The notes under the pieces: model-generated | Databases searched by the model: none | Told to the model about the DNA's origin: nothing | Seen by the model: the letters and a program-made list of their open reading frames with translations, nothing else | Translations under genes and position numbers: made by a program | In this document: in pieces, positions 54,541 through 64,000 of the stretch | Position numbering within the stretch: position 1 is the stretch's first letter | Layout: the number at the start of each line of letters is the position of its first letter | NCBI GenBank assembly: GCA_021292165.1 | Contig: CM037876.1 | Span: 36,291,075-36,355,074, forward strand | Reading direction: 5' to 3' | Length of the DNA: 64,000 nucleotides | Source of the DNA: Shinisaurus crocodilurus | Lineage: Eukaryota; Chordata; Lepidosauria; Squamata; Shinisauridae

Positions 54541-55430
54541 GATTTTTAATTAATTTTTTATTGTACAATTTCAACAAAACAAAGTAAAACCATAAAAAGG
54601 AAAAGAAAATGTAGTTACATAGAGTTGAATATCTCAGTTTCAATACATACAAATGAAACATGTATGTTTGTATGTATATGAAAATACAGTTTTCTAAGAA
54701 GTACAGTAAAACCTTGGATTGCAAGTAACTTGGTCTGCAAGTGTTTTGCAAGACAAGCAAATTTTTAAAATAAATTTTAACTTGATAAACAAGCGATGTC
54801 TTGCAATACAAGTACTGTAGTACGGTCGAGAAAAATGAAGACTTTCCACTATCATTCTTTATTGCAGCTTAAATTAAAAATATGTGTACAAATTTCTTAT
54901 GGGGAATTTCGCTTTGCTATACAAGTGCTTTGGATTACAAGCACATTTCCGGAACGAATTATGCTTGCAATCCAAGGTATTACCGTATACATAAACTTCA
55001 ATAAAGGCAGATCAAATATCCATAACTGACCATTCGCAAGTGGCAAATTGTGTACCACCTGTTCAAATGTTGAAAGTGTTTTTAGGTCCTCAATCCATTG
55101 TATTATAGGAGGTGAGTGTTTATCTTTCCAATGTTGTAATAGCAATCTTTTAGCTGTTAAAAGGGTGTGGAAAATTCATTTGCACTGACCGTATGTTAAC
55201 TTCCAGGAAGCAGGTAGATAATGTAAGAGGACATGCACATCAGTAAATATTAAAGAGTATTTCAGTACAAGGTTTATCCATATAATAACCTCCTCTGAAA
55301 AAGAGGCAACTATTGGGCATTGCCAAAACAAATGGTTAAAGGAAGCCTGCAGCCTACATTAATTCTGCAAATTCGGCATATTTGTATTTTAATTCTTACC
55401 TTGCATGATTTATCTGCAATTCTTACTATT
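54541..55430 (-). mobile_element. L1 LINE 3' end, minus strand, split by a mariner MITE
   Basis: The antisense 3' end is TTAATTTTTTATTGTACAAT; downstream CAATGTTGTAATAGCAATCT and TTTTAGCTGTTAAAAGGGTG parallel TAGCTATCATTAATTTAGCT in the L1 at 16.15 kb. The Tc1/mariner MITE (54704-54985) is inserted in it. No intact frame remains. Confidence 0.65.
54704..54985 (+). mobile_element. Tc1/mariner-like MITE, copy D
   Basis: Starts CAGTAAAACCTTGGATTGCA and ends CAATCCAAGGTATTACCG, flanked by TA (54702-54703 and 54986-54987). It carries about 40 extra bases at about 54824-54865 (GAAAAATGAAGACTTTCCAC...) absent from copies A-C. Confidence 0.9.
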
Positions 55431-55431
55431 T

Positions 55432-58222
55432 TAGATCATTTATTCTGCTAGTCATGGGGAGGAATAAGGATCTACACAAGAGCCCTGAAGTCCCGTTTCC
55501 TAGCCATGGAAGATATTATTCAGCCACCCTCCTTTCAATTCTATGGCTTTGTTCACAAACTTCATCAGGTCTAGAAAACTGCTTTCAAAAGCACATTCGG
55601 CACCCTTTCTGCACCCCCACTGAATCACAGTATACATACAGGCCTGGGTATAGGAAAAAGGTAGCCAGTGGAATAGTTCAGCAAATAAAGAGGAACAGCT
55701 CAGTGGCTGATCCAAGCAATTATGTTGCTCCTTCATGAGGAGCTGGAAATCTAGTCTGGCTCCGCATCAGTCCCCTGACTTCAGCAAATTCTGCCCAGCA
55801 GTGTCAGCTAGCTGCCCTGAAGTGAAAGCAGATGCTCACTAAATTCCAGCATCAAGACCCATGATGCTCAATATGCAACATTCAAGCCAAAGCAGTGCAT
55901 GATGGATAGTCATCTCCTGATGTTTAGTTCAAACATCTAATGCTGGGTTTGTGTTTAGTCTAATACTGATTAAACCTCTTGAGCAAATTTATTGGAAAGC
56001 TGCAGAAACAAAGAAGTTACTAATATATCAATATTCATTAATGGAAACCCTGGATGTGAGCTTCAAAAATGTTGTAATCTAGGGCAACTAGCCGGAAATA
56101 GTCAGCCTACAAAACAAACAAACAAACCTCCTTCTGTTCCCTAGCCTCCAACAAACTGCTCATAAATGCTTTGGGGTAAAGATAACGGTCCAACTCTGGT
56201 CCATGTTATCACCATCATAATAAATCATTTTCTCAGATCTTGCCAGTGTCATGTTGCTAGCCAAGCGTGATGTATCAAGCCAAGCAATGATGCCACTGCC
56301 TAGGGACCGTTTCACACATCCGATAGGCCCAAGTTAAAACAGCTTTTTTGACTGTGCATTGTTTGCTTGTTTGCTTTTGACTACTATTATTTTCAGCCAC
56401 TGAGTTAACAACACCCAGGAGACTCAGTCATGGACTTGGTTCTCATTATTCCAGCTGTCTGCCAACAGATTACACAGTGAAAGTTACATTCTAAGAATGG
56501 CTTTGCTCATTCTAAAGAAGTGAGAGAGCAAAAGGAAGAAAGTGCAAGTGAGTTGCACTTTCTTTTCCAATGTGTCCAACATAATGTCCCAAACAAAACA
56601 AAACAAAACAAAACATGCACAAACTATTTCTCTTATATGGTGCTTGTGCATTTAGATGCTGTATGTTTCCCCTCATATGTTATTCTAAACATGGTGAGTA
56701 GAAACAGAATTCACTTCATCATGTCTGAAGGTATCCTTTCTAAGTAAACATCCAGGCTATAGGAAGTGACAACAGACAAAATGGTAAGTTATACTGCAAT
56801 ATATAAAAAGCAGTGGTCACAGCATAGGCAATGGGAAACAAATAAACTACTATGAAAAGGAACAGATTATTTATATATTTCCCACACATATCTTATATCA
56901 CCACTGTGTACCTGTGTGTTCAAAGTATACCCTGCTCTTCCACTTGGTTTACTTTGTAAATGAATATACAGACAGGATTTAAAGAAGAAATTGAAGCTAT
57001 GTATGTAGACACACACTTTGGACAATCTGATGCTGCTTGCTGTGCTGTGACAGAAAGAGCTTGGCATGTATCTATAAATTCCCATAACTCAGACATGGCA
57101 AGCTTAGCTATGTTAGATGCTTTAATCGACAGGGTCAGGCAACTGTTGGGGATTTTATAACTACTCATTTCACATAGTACAGGTTGTGTAAATGAAGCTC
57201 TCATACAGTAACCATGGGTTTGTCTGTGGTATGCTGTTGTTATTCAACAATAACATGTTAGCCCTGAAAAGGGTAAAATAGGCTCTCCTTAAAACATGTA
57301 TTGTTGTTTCCACTTCAGTTCTATTTATTACATTTTTACAACTGGTACCAGATCTGGAGCCCTCCCAAACCATTCAGAGAATCCAAATCAAGGAGCTTCC
57401 AGACCGGTTCTTGACAATCCCCAGCTTTTATAACATGCAGCATGACTAATGTGTCACTTCTTTTAGTCATTTATAAGAGGAAGGTCAATGTTTAACATCC
57501 TCAGAATGTCTTCTGCCACCCTGATCTAGGAATGCAGAGTGTCATATCCTCAAATCCTTGTTAGCATGTGCCAGAGACTCCAAGTTTGCTCTAACTACAA
57601 CATGACCACCAAAGGTGACACCATCTGTGTCCTGCTAGATTAATGTCCTGGGCAGCTGATCTTGGAATTTCTCCAAGCTGGCAAGAGCAGCACATCCTCC
57701 GCCACGTCATAGCTAGCCTTCCATACAATCCAGCTTGACTGGCCCCAGTTGCACCTGACACAACAACTGTTTGGACAGCTCCAACCAGCCCTGCTGATTT
57801 CAAAGCCCTGTACGGTTAAACTATGCACATTGGTCTCATCCTGGTTACACTACTGTTATCCGAGCCCTCTGATACACTGTCATGATCTCAAACATTTGCT
57901 GCAATTTCTTTTGACTTTGGAAACTTTATCCTGTTATGAAAGCTGAATATGTATCCATAAATGCAATATATTTTCAGTCAATTTCATGTACTGCATTCCC
58001 TAATATCTGTGATGCAACAAGTTCAGTTGATTCTGTGATTGATGGAATTGTCCTCATAGGTATTACTTAAAATAATAAACCCCAAATAGGAAAATGCACT
58101 TTACTTTTCCTTTTGTATCACTTATAGCCTTGAGATTAAAAAGTCTCAAAAAATGAAGGTTTACATTTTTGTTTGTAATCCCAAAGTGGGGTACAAAACC
58201 AATAAAACACAATAAAATCATA
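55432..58222. other. No recognised feature
   Basis: Holds an (AAAAC)n tract at 56594-56613 and an AACA tract near 56112-56126. The GC-richer stretch 57590-57850 has open frames on both strands but no motif I recognise. No gene was supported. Confidence 0.4.
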
Positions 58223-58224
58223 CA

Positions 58225-58432
58225 ATATCTCCGTGATGAGCTTCCGCTGTGCATTAAAAACATGGCTGTTCAGGCGGGAATATGGGGTGGGTTAGGTTTT
58301 TAATGAGAATTTTTTATATTGTTTTAATTATTATATTTTATTGTGTTTTACTGTATTTTAATTGTACATCGCCCAGGGTGGCCGGGTGGCCGGCCAGATG
58401 GGCGATTGATAAATATAATAAATAAATAAATA
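58225..58432 (+). mobile_element. L2-type LINE 3' end, plus strand
   Basis: AAAACATGGCTGTTCAGGCG is the last coding block (the LKTWLFRREYG equivalent), followed by the UTR ATCGCCCAGGGTGGCCGGGT and GGCCAGATGGGCGATTGATA, then an (AATA)n tail to 58432. It matches the antisense copy at 29.15 kb. Confidence 0.88.
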
Positions 58433-58960
58433 ACAATATCAACCAATAAAATAGTAAAACGGGGGAGAACAGAAAGTAAGTATACAAAACACAGCAACAC
58501 AGATTCAATCAAAAGCCTGAATGAACAAATAGGTCTTTAGTTGGCACCTTTAGTTGTAAGACTCAGCACTGACCATACATGATGTGGGTGGGAGTTCCAC
58601 AATTGTGGTGCCTGTATCAAGAATGGCCTCTTTTGGGTTGCCGCATATTGAACCCAAGGCAACTATGGCACCATCAAGGGAGCATTTCCACTAGATCTGA
58701 ATATCTGGGCAGGTAAATCAGAGAGAAGGCACTCCATCAGGTATGCAAGTCCTAAGCCATATAGGACTTTATATTTAGAACAAGCCAACAAGCTTGGCTC
58801 GGTAGCTTATTGGTAGCCAGTGCAGCTCCTTCAGAATTGGCACAATATGTGTTACCGGTAGACTGTCTCAGCAATCTAGCCACATCATTTTGCACTAGCT
58901 GCAGCTTCCGGGCCAGCCTCAAAGACAACACCACATAAAGTGCATTCCAACAATCCAGTC
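58433..58960 (-). mobile_element. Older L2-type LINE end, minus strand
   Basis: GGTAGCCAGTGCAGCTCCTT, GCACTAGCTGCAGCTTCCGG and CACCACATAAAGTGCATTCC match the antisense L2-type coding region. The minus frame gives LARKLQLVQNDVARLL. The plus-strand tail before it abuts or was inserted next to it. Confidence 0.8.
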
Positions 58961-58961
58961 T

Positions 58962-59808
58962 TGAGGTTATATTTATACTTCCAATTTTGGGAAGCCCAGT
59001 GGCTGCAATCCAGCACTTTGTTACAATTATTTAAGTACCGTTGAGATGCACAGATCTAACAAGTCCATTTCTGTGGACTTCCTCCTTTTCCCTCTCCAAG
59101 TGCGTCCCATGCCAGTTCTCGTCCAAGATCATTTCTCCTCCCCAAAAAATCAGTACATATTTTTGTGCACATTTTTCAAATGGATGCATTAATGGACGTG
59201 TTGACTAAAGCATGTTTATGTGCATTTTAGAAATGTACAGTGTTGTTGTTTTTTGCACATTTTTCAAATGTGCAAATGTTGCCAAATGCTTTTTTTCTTT
59301 TCTTTTGCAGAACACATTGCAAGCCTGGAGATGTTTGGATTTCTTACTGTAAATTGTGTCCATTTCTTCATTCAGTTTGGGGAGGTGCGGATCGAGTAAA
59401 TCCATTAAAAAACCCTCAATTGAGCTAATTTCTCACCCATCCCTACGATTGTGTGCTGGATTGTAGCAGCTGAATGTTGCCTTTCTATAACAAAGGAAGC
59501 TGGTAATGGCTTTAGACAAACATTCTTCAAAACCTTCTCAGTCCCTTGATAAAGGACAGGAACTATTTTTTGAGCTTCTTCACAGCAATCATATTCAGTA
59601 CTACAAATTTCAGTGGAAAGAGATGTCATGAACATCTTATGATGCAGTCTGTGCTCTTCCAGTAAAATGGAGACGGCCAATGCTTATTATGAGTTGGAAC
59701 TTTCCCTATCATCGTACAGATAATCCTTCATTTTAGCAGTTCTATACTTTGTGTCATGTTGAGCTTCCTCAAGTCAAAGGTACACTACTCCCTAAGTCCA
59801 AGAAACCT
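58962..59808. other. No recognised feature
   Basis: Contains the near-repeat GCACATTTTTCAAATG at 59167 and 59256 with a TTGTTGTTTTTT run. No gene was recognised. Confidence 0.4.
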
Positions 59809-59817
59809 CCCACATTG

Positions 59818-60305
59818 GCCACATTTGGATGTAACTTTTTAAACCATAATTTAGCACTGCAGAAATGAGCCTGGGCAAACCTTGAGAACAAGCATTTCCC
59901 CTTCCCTTCCTCCCGTGTAGCCACAAGGGTGAGATCGGAAGAATTTACTTCCATTTTCAACTATCCATAGCTTGTTGTTATGCCTGAACTGACAAAAACT
60001 GTGGTAATTTTAATTATGGATCATTCAAAGAAGCCAACTTCAAAATGTGGTTCTTGATCCCAATTTGTTTGGATAAATTATAGTCACCCACTTTTTGTGG
60101 GAGAAGGATGGTCTAGAAATGTGTAAATAAAAAATCAAATCAAATCACAGTTTTAAATTCAGACCACAGACAGTTGAAAACAGAATCATATGCTTCTGAT
60201 CCCCTTTCATGCCAGAGTGGGAGAGGGATTCTATGAGCCCAAGACTTGCTCAGGCTTATTCCTGTAGCATTAACTATGATTTAATGTTACATCCTAATGA
60301 GGCCA
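59818..60305. mobile_element. Large MITE with GGATGTAAC ends
   Basis: Left GGCCACATTTGGATGTAACT and TTTAAACCATAATTTAGC; right ACTATGATTTAATGTTACAT and CCTAATGAGGCC, i.e. inverted ends. The interior is non-coding with GAGGGATTCTATGAGCCCAA. It resembles 54181 in end sequence. Confidence 0.6.
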
Positions 60306-60306
60306 A

Positions 60307-61250
60307 AATGTCTTATAAAACTTGTACAAGCTTACCAAAAAGAAAAAGAAAAAGATAGGGTTATTATCTCTAGTGACAGTTTAATTATTTTTTCGCAGAT
60401 TTATGCAAGACCCAAACAAGGATATTTTCACGTTCTTCATGGCTGTTCACTAGACTATGATGAGATCTGCATTTAGTGCCACACCCATTTGAGAAATGGA
60501 TTATGGACTGATGCATATTTTGTGCACATAGTGCTAGCCAGACTTGGGTTAGGCTTGGTCCATAACAAGCTTGGAAGGAACAACCTGGAATCCCTCTTTG
60601 ATAAGGCTGGAAGCTCCATACACATGCTGGAATCTGAATTTCTACCCTCTTAGGAGAGGAGAACACTGTAAGCAATGGTGTTTGGAAGATTGTTGTTTTT
60701 AATGACTCATGCACAAAAGCAGCAGTAAAAGACTGTGCATCTGTGACAAAGCGATGTGAGAGAAGAAAGTGTGAGCTGTAGGAAAACATGGGCTGAAATA
60801 ATAGCCCATTGAATTTTAAGGAAAGAAAATGTTAAGGACAGAGGGAGTAATCAAAAGAAAATAATGTTGTTAGTAGAATCTTCAAGGCAGAGCAATGTCA
60901 GAGAGAAACGTCTTGAGTCACGAGGGAAAGGGTACTTATTAAGCAGAAATGTCCACAGAAATCAGTCTGTGTGTGTTTAAATAGAAACTTGCTCCTTATA
61001 CAGTAGGTGTACTGCAGAGACTTTGTCAAATGCAAAGGGACATGCAACCAGAAAGGTTATATGCTGCAGTTTTCTTGCCTGCAGGTGTCCAAATTCATTT
61101 CAAATATCAGTTGAGTGAAATTCAATGACAACTTTTAAGCCTACCACTCTTTTTCCTCAGGAATCATAGCTAAGACACTCAAGATATCTTGTCAAGTTTC
61201 CATTGTGAGGTGTTCGTACCTTTTTATTTTACTCTCTCCCTACTATCATT
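60307..61250. other. No recognised feature
   Basis: No gene or assignable repeat was recognised. Confidence 0.4.
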
Positions 61251-61603
61251 AGCAGGGCCAGCGTCAAGGGTAGGCATGGTCAGGCACCTGCCAGGGCCCA
61301 CACCCCAGCAGGGGTCCACTGAAAAGAGCCTCCTGGACTTCCTCCTTTTCACCACTGCAGCCTGCTTGTTCACCTGCCTCTCACTTTGGCCCCAACAACA
61401 GTAGTGGTGAGAAGGAGGAGCAGCAGATGCCACTTCCTGCTTGCTCACTGGCTCTCTGCCTGTCATGAAAGCAATAATGAGAAACAGAACAAGGAGCAAT
61501 AGCAACTGGTAATGATGCTGATGAGAAGGTAGACTCATTGAAGGAGGGGCCCCATTCAGGGAATTTTGCCCAAGGGCCCTCCAAAACCTGGAGCCAGCAC
61601 AAA
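61251..61603. mobile_element. hAT-like MITE, second copy of the 51636 family
   Basis: Opens CAGGGCCAGCGTCAAGGGTA and closes CCTCCAAAACCTGGAGCCAG. It aligns with 51636-51964 along its length with an extra ~25 bp (61318-61345). The target duplication is not clear, so the right border is approximate. Confidence 0.8.
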
Positions 61604-61604
61604 C

Positions 61605-62718
61605 ATTAAGCAGGGTGTTACCATGTTTGCTTAGGCCATGTGTCTCTATATATGCCTGAAGCCTATTTTTCCATGTTCAGTGAACAAGCCCTTCTGAAAC
61701 ATGATTCACTGGGGTGAATTTAACTCCAGTTCTAAAGGAACCTTTTTCGTCCACAGCTCTGGATCTATTCTGCCAGATGACAGTCTGCCATCAGTCTGGT
61801 AGAGCTGGCCCAGAAATTAGCACACTTACCAAAATACGCAGGACTACAGCAGCATGCACAGATTTAGGACCTTTAGTCTAGAATAGTAGAATGCTCTCAT
61901 AAGGTATTTGGGAGGGAGCAACAGAGATGGGATCAGAGCTTTTCCAGAAATTGTTGTTTGTTTGTTGGTTTGTTTGTTTTAAAATTGAGAAAGTAAAACA
62001 AAAGACAATTTACAGGTTAATTATTGAAGACTGCCCCAGAGAAAGAAAGAATAGAGGTGGAATGAGAAGTGAGAAGGTGGCAAGCCAAAGGAGGCTGCAC
62101 AGTGATGCTTTAGGATTTGGGGGGAAAGGGTGGGAGGTAAGTAGAGGAAGCTGGTAAGCAGTCAAGAGAGAAAGAAGGGGAGGAGGAGAGTTATACCTTT
62201 TCTTCCCTATGATCTGTCCAAAAACATGTCAGTGGGAGGCAAAGCAAGAATCCTTAGCAGAAAAAAGCAGGTGCCCCTCAGGAAAGAAGGCAGGAAAAGC
62301 AGGTGTCCCTCAGCCAAGCCCAGGCTTTACTGGGCAGGGATTGCTAGACAAGGGGATGAACCCAAAATTGGGAGCTCCAGGAATCAGTCAAGCTGAGTTT
62401 ATCCCAGCACAACTAATCTCCTAGAATAACACTGCTTGTGGGAGCTCATGGAGTCTCACTCAGTTCAAGGGACTAATACCAGTTTTAATTTTAGAAATAC
62501 AAAATGAACAAAAGACGAGAGCGGCAACTGGACAGAAGATCTCCAGGTGCAGCAACGGGGAAGATGATCGACTATCCTTGACAAAGGAGGATGCTTGACT
62601 CTAGGTGGGTGTGTTTCAGCACTAACTGGAAGGTCATACAAGAACTTGGGGCTCTCAATAGCCAATTGACAAATGATATAGTTTTGTCTTGATTGAGTAG
62701 ATGAGATTATATTTTAGA
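61605..62718. other. No recognised feature
   Basis: A TTTG microsatellite-like tract lies at 61952-61980. A duplicated phrase AGCAGGTGCCCCTCAGGAAA / AGCAGGTGTCCCTCAGCCAA (62266 and 62297) is a small local repeat. No gene was recognised. Confidence 0.4.
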
Positions 62719-62719
62719 G

Positions 62720-62831
62720 CAGCAGTGGGCAACTTGTGGCCCACCAGATGTTTTGCCCTATAACTCCCATCAGGTGAGTGATGAGGGGAGTTGTAGGCCC
62801 AAACATCTGAAGGGCTGCAAGTTGCCCAACC
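62720..62831. mobile_element. Palindromic hAT-like MITE
   Basis: CAGCAGTGGGCAACTTGTGG at the left and GGGCTGCAAGTTGCCCAAC at the right are inverted. The flanking ATTTTAGAG and ATATTTAGAG may be the diverged target duplication. Confidence 0.7.
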
Positions 62832-62871
62832 AATATTTAGAGTCCAAGAGTTCCCAAGTCAGCATATAGAG

Positions 62872-62998
62872 CAGCCTTTCCCAAGCTGGTGTCCTCCTGT
62901 CCTGATGTGCTGGACTGCAACTCCCATTACTCCCAGCAATCATGGCCAATGGGAATTGCAGACCAACACATCCGCAGGACACCAGGTTGGGGAAGGCA
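62872..62998. mobile_element. Palindromic hAT-like MITE, 8204 family
   Basis: Opens CAGCCTTTCCCAAGCTGGTG and closes GACACCAGGTTGGGGAAGGC; the centre CTCCCAGCAATCATGGCCAA resembles the family. No clear target duplication. Confidence 0.78.
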
Positions 62999-62999
62999 G

Positions 63000-64000
63000 G
63001 GACAGAGGATGGGGCTGGGGAGGATCCTTTTCTAATTCAATAGAAGATGCCACCAGAACCTGCAAATGCATTCTGTCCTAACTTATGAAAATTTGCCAGC
63101 TAACATTTCCAGACAAAATGGAGACTTTGACCCAAGTGTTAATGTGGGAACACAAAATGGAGGCAGAATGATGTTCTGTGACAACAAGAGTATGAAGGTA
63201 GCCTGAAGTCAAGACACAGGCATTTTATTATATAACCCCTGGGGTTATATAGGCATGGCTAATAGAGAATGCCTCCAACACAAAACAAGAAAGGGACACC
63301 GGAGGTTAATTAGAATGTTCTTACATGCTATCTATGGGGAAAGAATAGAAGTGCTTTGGATACAGATATAACATTTTAAATCAATTACAATACATTCTAA
63401 CTAATACATTTTAAGCCAATGCAAACTTTATGTTTGAATTATGGATGCAAAATGATTTAAGCGTCATGTATGAAGGTGGCCTCCACTCACTGATCAGTCA
63501 AATTGGTAGAAATAATCTTGAAGTCTACTTCTGAGCTACACTCACATATAAAGAGAAACCTAGCTGCTTCGAAACACGTAGCAAAATATTTTCACCCAGC
63601 AGGAAAAGGCTGAATGTTTTTTCTATCACCTCCTACCATCAGCACCGAACACTGAAAGTGAGCAAACCTATCCTGGAGATAAACATCATCATACAGACAG
63701 AAAGAGCCATCAGGATTGTGTCTCACCTAACTTATAGAGGTAAATAATGAACACATTTAAATAAAACAGGTGTTTGTTTTTCATAAAATATACTGGGGTG
63801 GGTGGGAGTTGTACGGTACTGCCATGAGATATAGCAATGGCTAAATAGTATTACTAGGTTTAAAGGGCAGGGGACAGCTAAAGGTAGACTAATTGATGGA
63901 TTACAGAAACTTCAAAGAGAATTATGTAGTATAGAGAGGGTATACATCTCTCTTATCAGAGGTCCCCAAGCATTTGGCTGTCCATCACAATGGACTAACT
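63000..64000. other. Mostly unassigned; possible decayed LTR at 63120-63260
   Basis: A 21-bp palindrome with a single-base centre (ATATAACCCC T GGGGTTATAT, 63230-63250) sits beside TTTTATT. On the minus strand this gives TATATAA, then AATAAAA, then a T/C-rich stretch ending TTGTTGTCACA, as in an LTR. No ends were fixed. No gene was recognised. Confidence 0.3.

Overview
The window is vertebrate, most likely squamate (lizard), intergenic or intronic DNA. The evidence is its repeat content: CR1, L2-type and L1 LINEs, two tRNA-headed SINE families of the kind common in lizards, many short hAT-like and Tc1/mariner-like non-autonomous elements, and a very common palindromic 85-95 bp element with GCAATCCTA/TAGGATTGC ends. 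This assignment rests on recalled family features, not on a search. I found no intact host gene, splice-supported exon, tRNA, rRNA or CRISPR array. Every recognisable coding sequence is a transposon relic, except one decayed Myb/SANT-like gene copy.

Layout. 1-9 kb: mostly unassigned sequence, an L2-type LINE tail, a hAT-like element with a GA-rich minisatellite, a Tc1/mariner MITE, two SINEs and a CR1 end broken by a MITE. 10-13 kb: a second mariner MITE, an L2 coding scrap and the terminal scrap of a Vingi/Ingi-like LINE. 14.9-18.8 kb: a stack in which a minus-strand L1 (14-bp target duplication) was hit by a plus-strand L1 (22-bp duplication), which was hit in turn by a probable solo LTR; the stack lies between near-perfect 58-bp inverted repeats. 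19.4-26 kb: old L2 reverse transcriptase, a long minus-strand CR1, a solo LTR, and a strikingly young 0.86-kb inverted duplication whose left copy sits inside the CR1 with an 11-bp target duplication. 29.1-31.7 kb: an L2-type LINE with readable C-terminal coding sequence, beside a 5'-truncated Vingi-like LINE with 40-bp target duplications. 32-43 kb: palindromic MITEs with AACCATGGTT-rich interiors, nested hAT MITEs, a foldback element and a 1.07-kb unidentified insert between 34-bp direct repeats. 45.7-47.2 kb: a Myb/SANT-like pseudogene with a hAT MITE in it. 49.8-64 kb: a SINE, CR1, L1 and L2 ends, more MITEs, and a repeat-poor block at 52.6-53.6 kb that could be conserved non-coding DNA.

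The parts do not form a pathway. They record successive insertions whose order can be read from nesting and target-site duplications. Coordinates of degraded elements are approximate; those with stated target duplications were read to the base.
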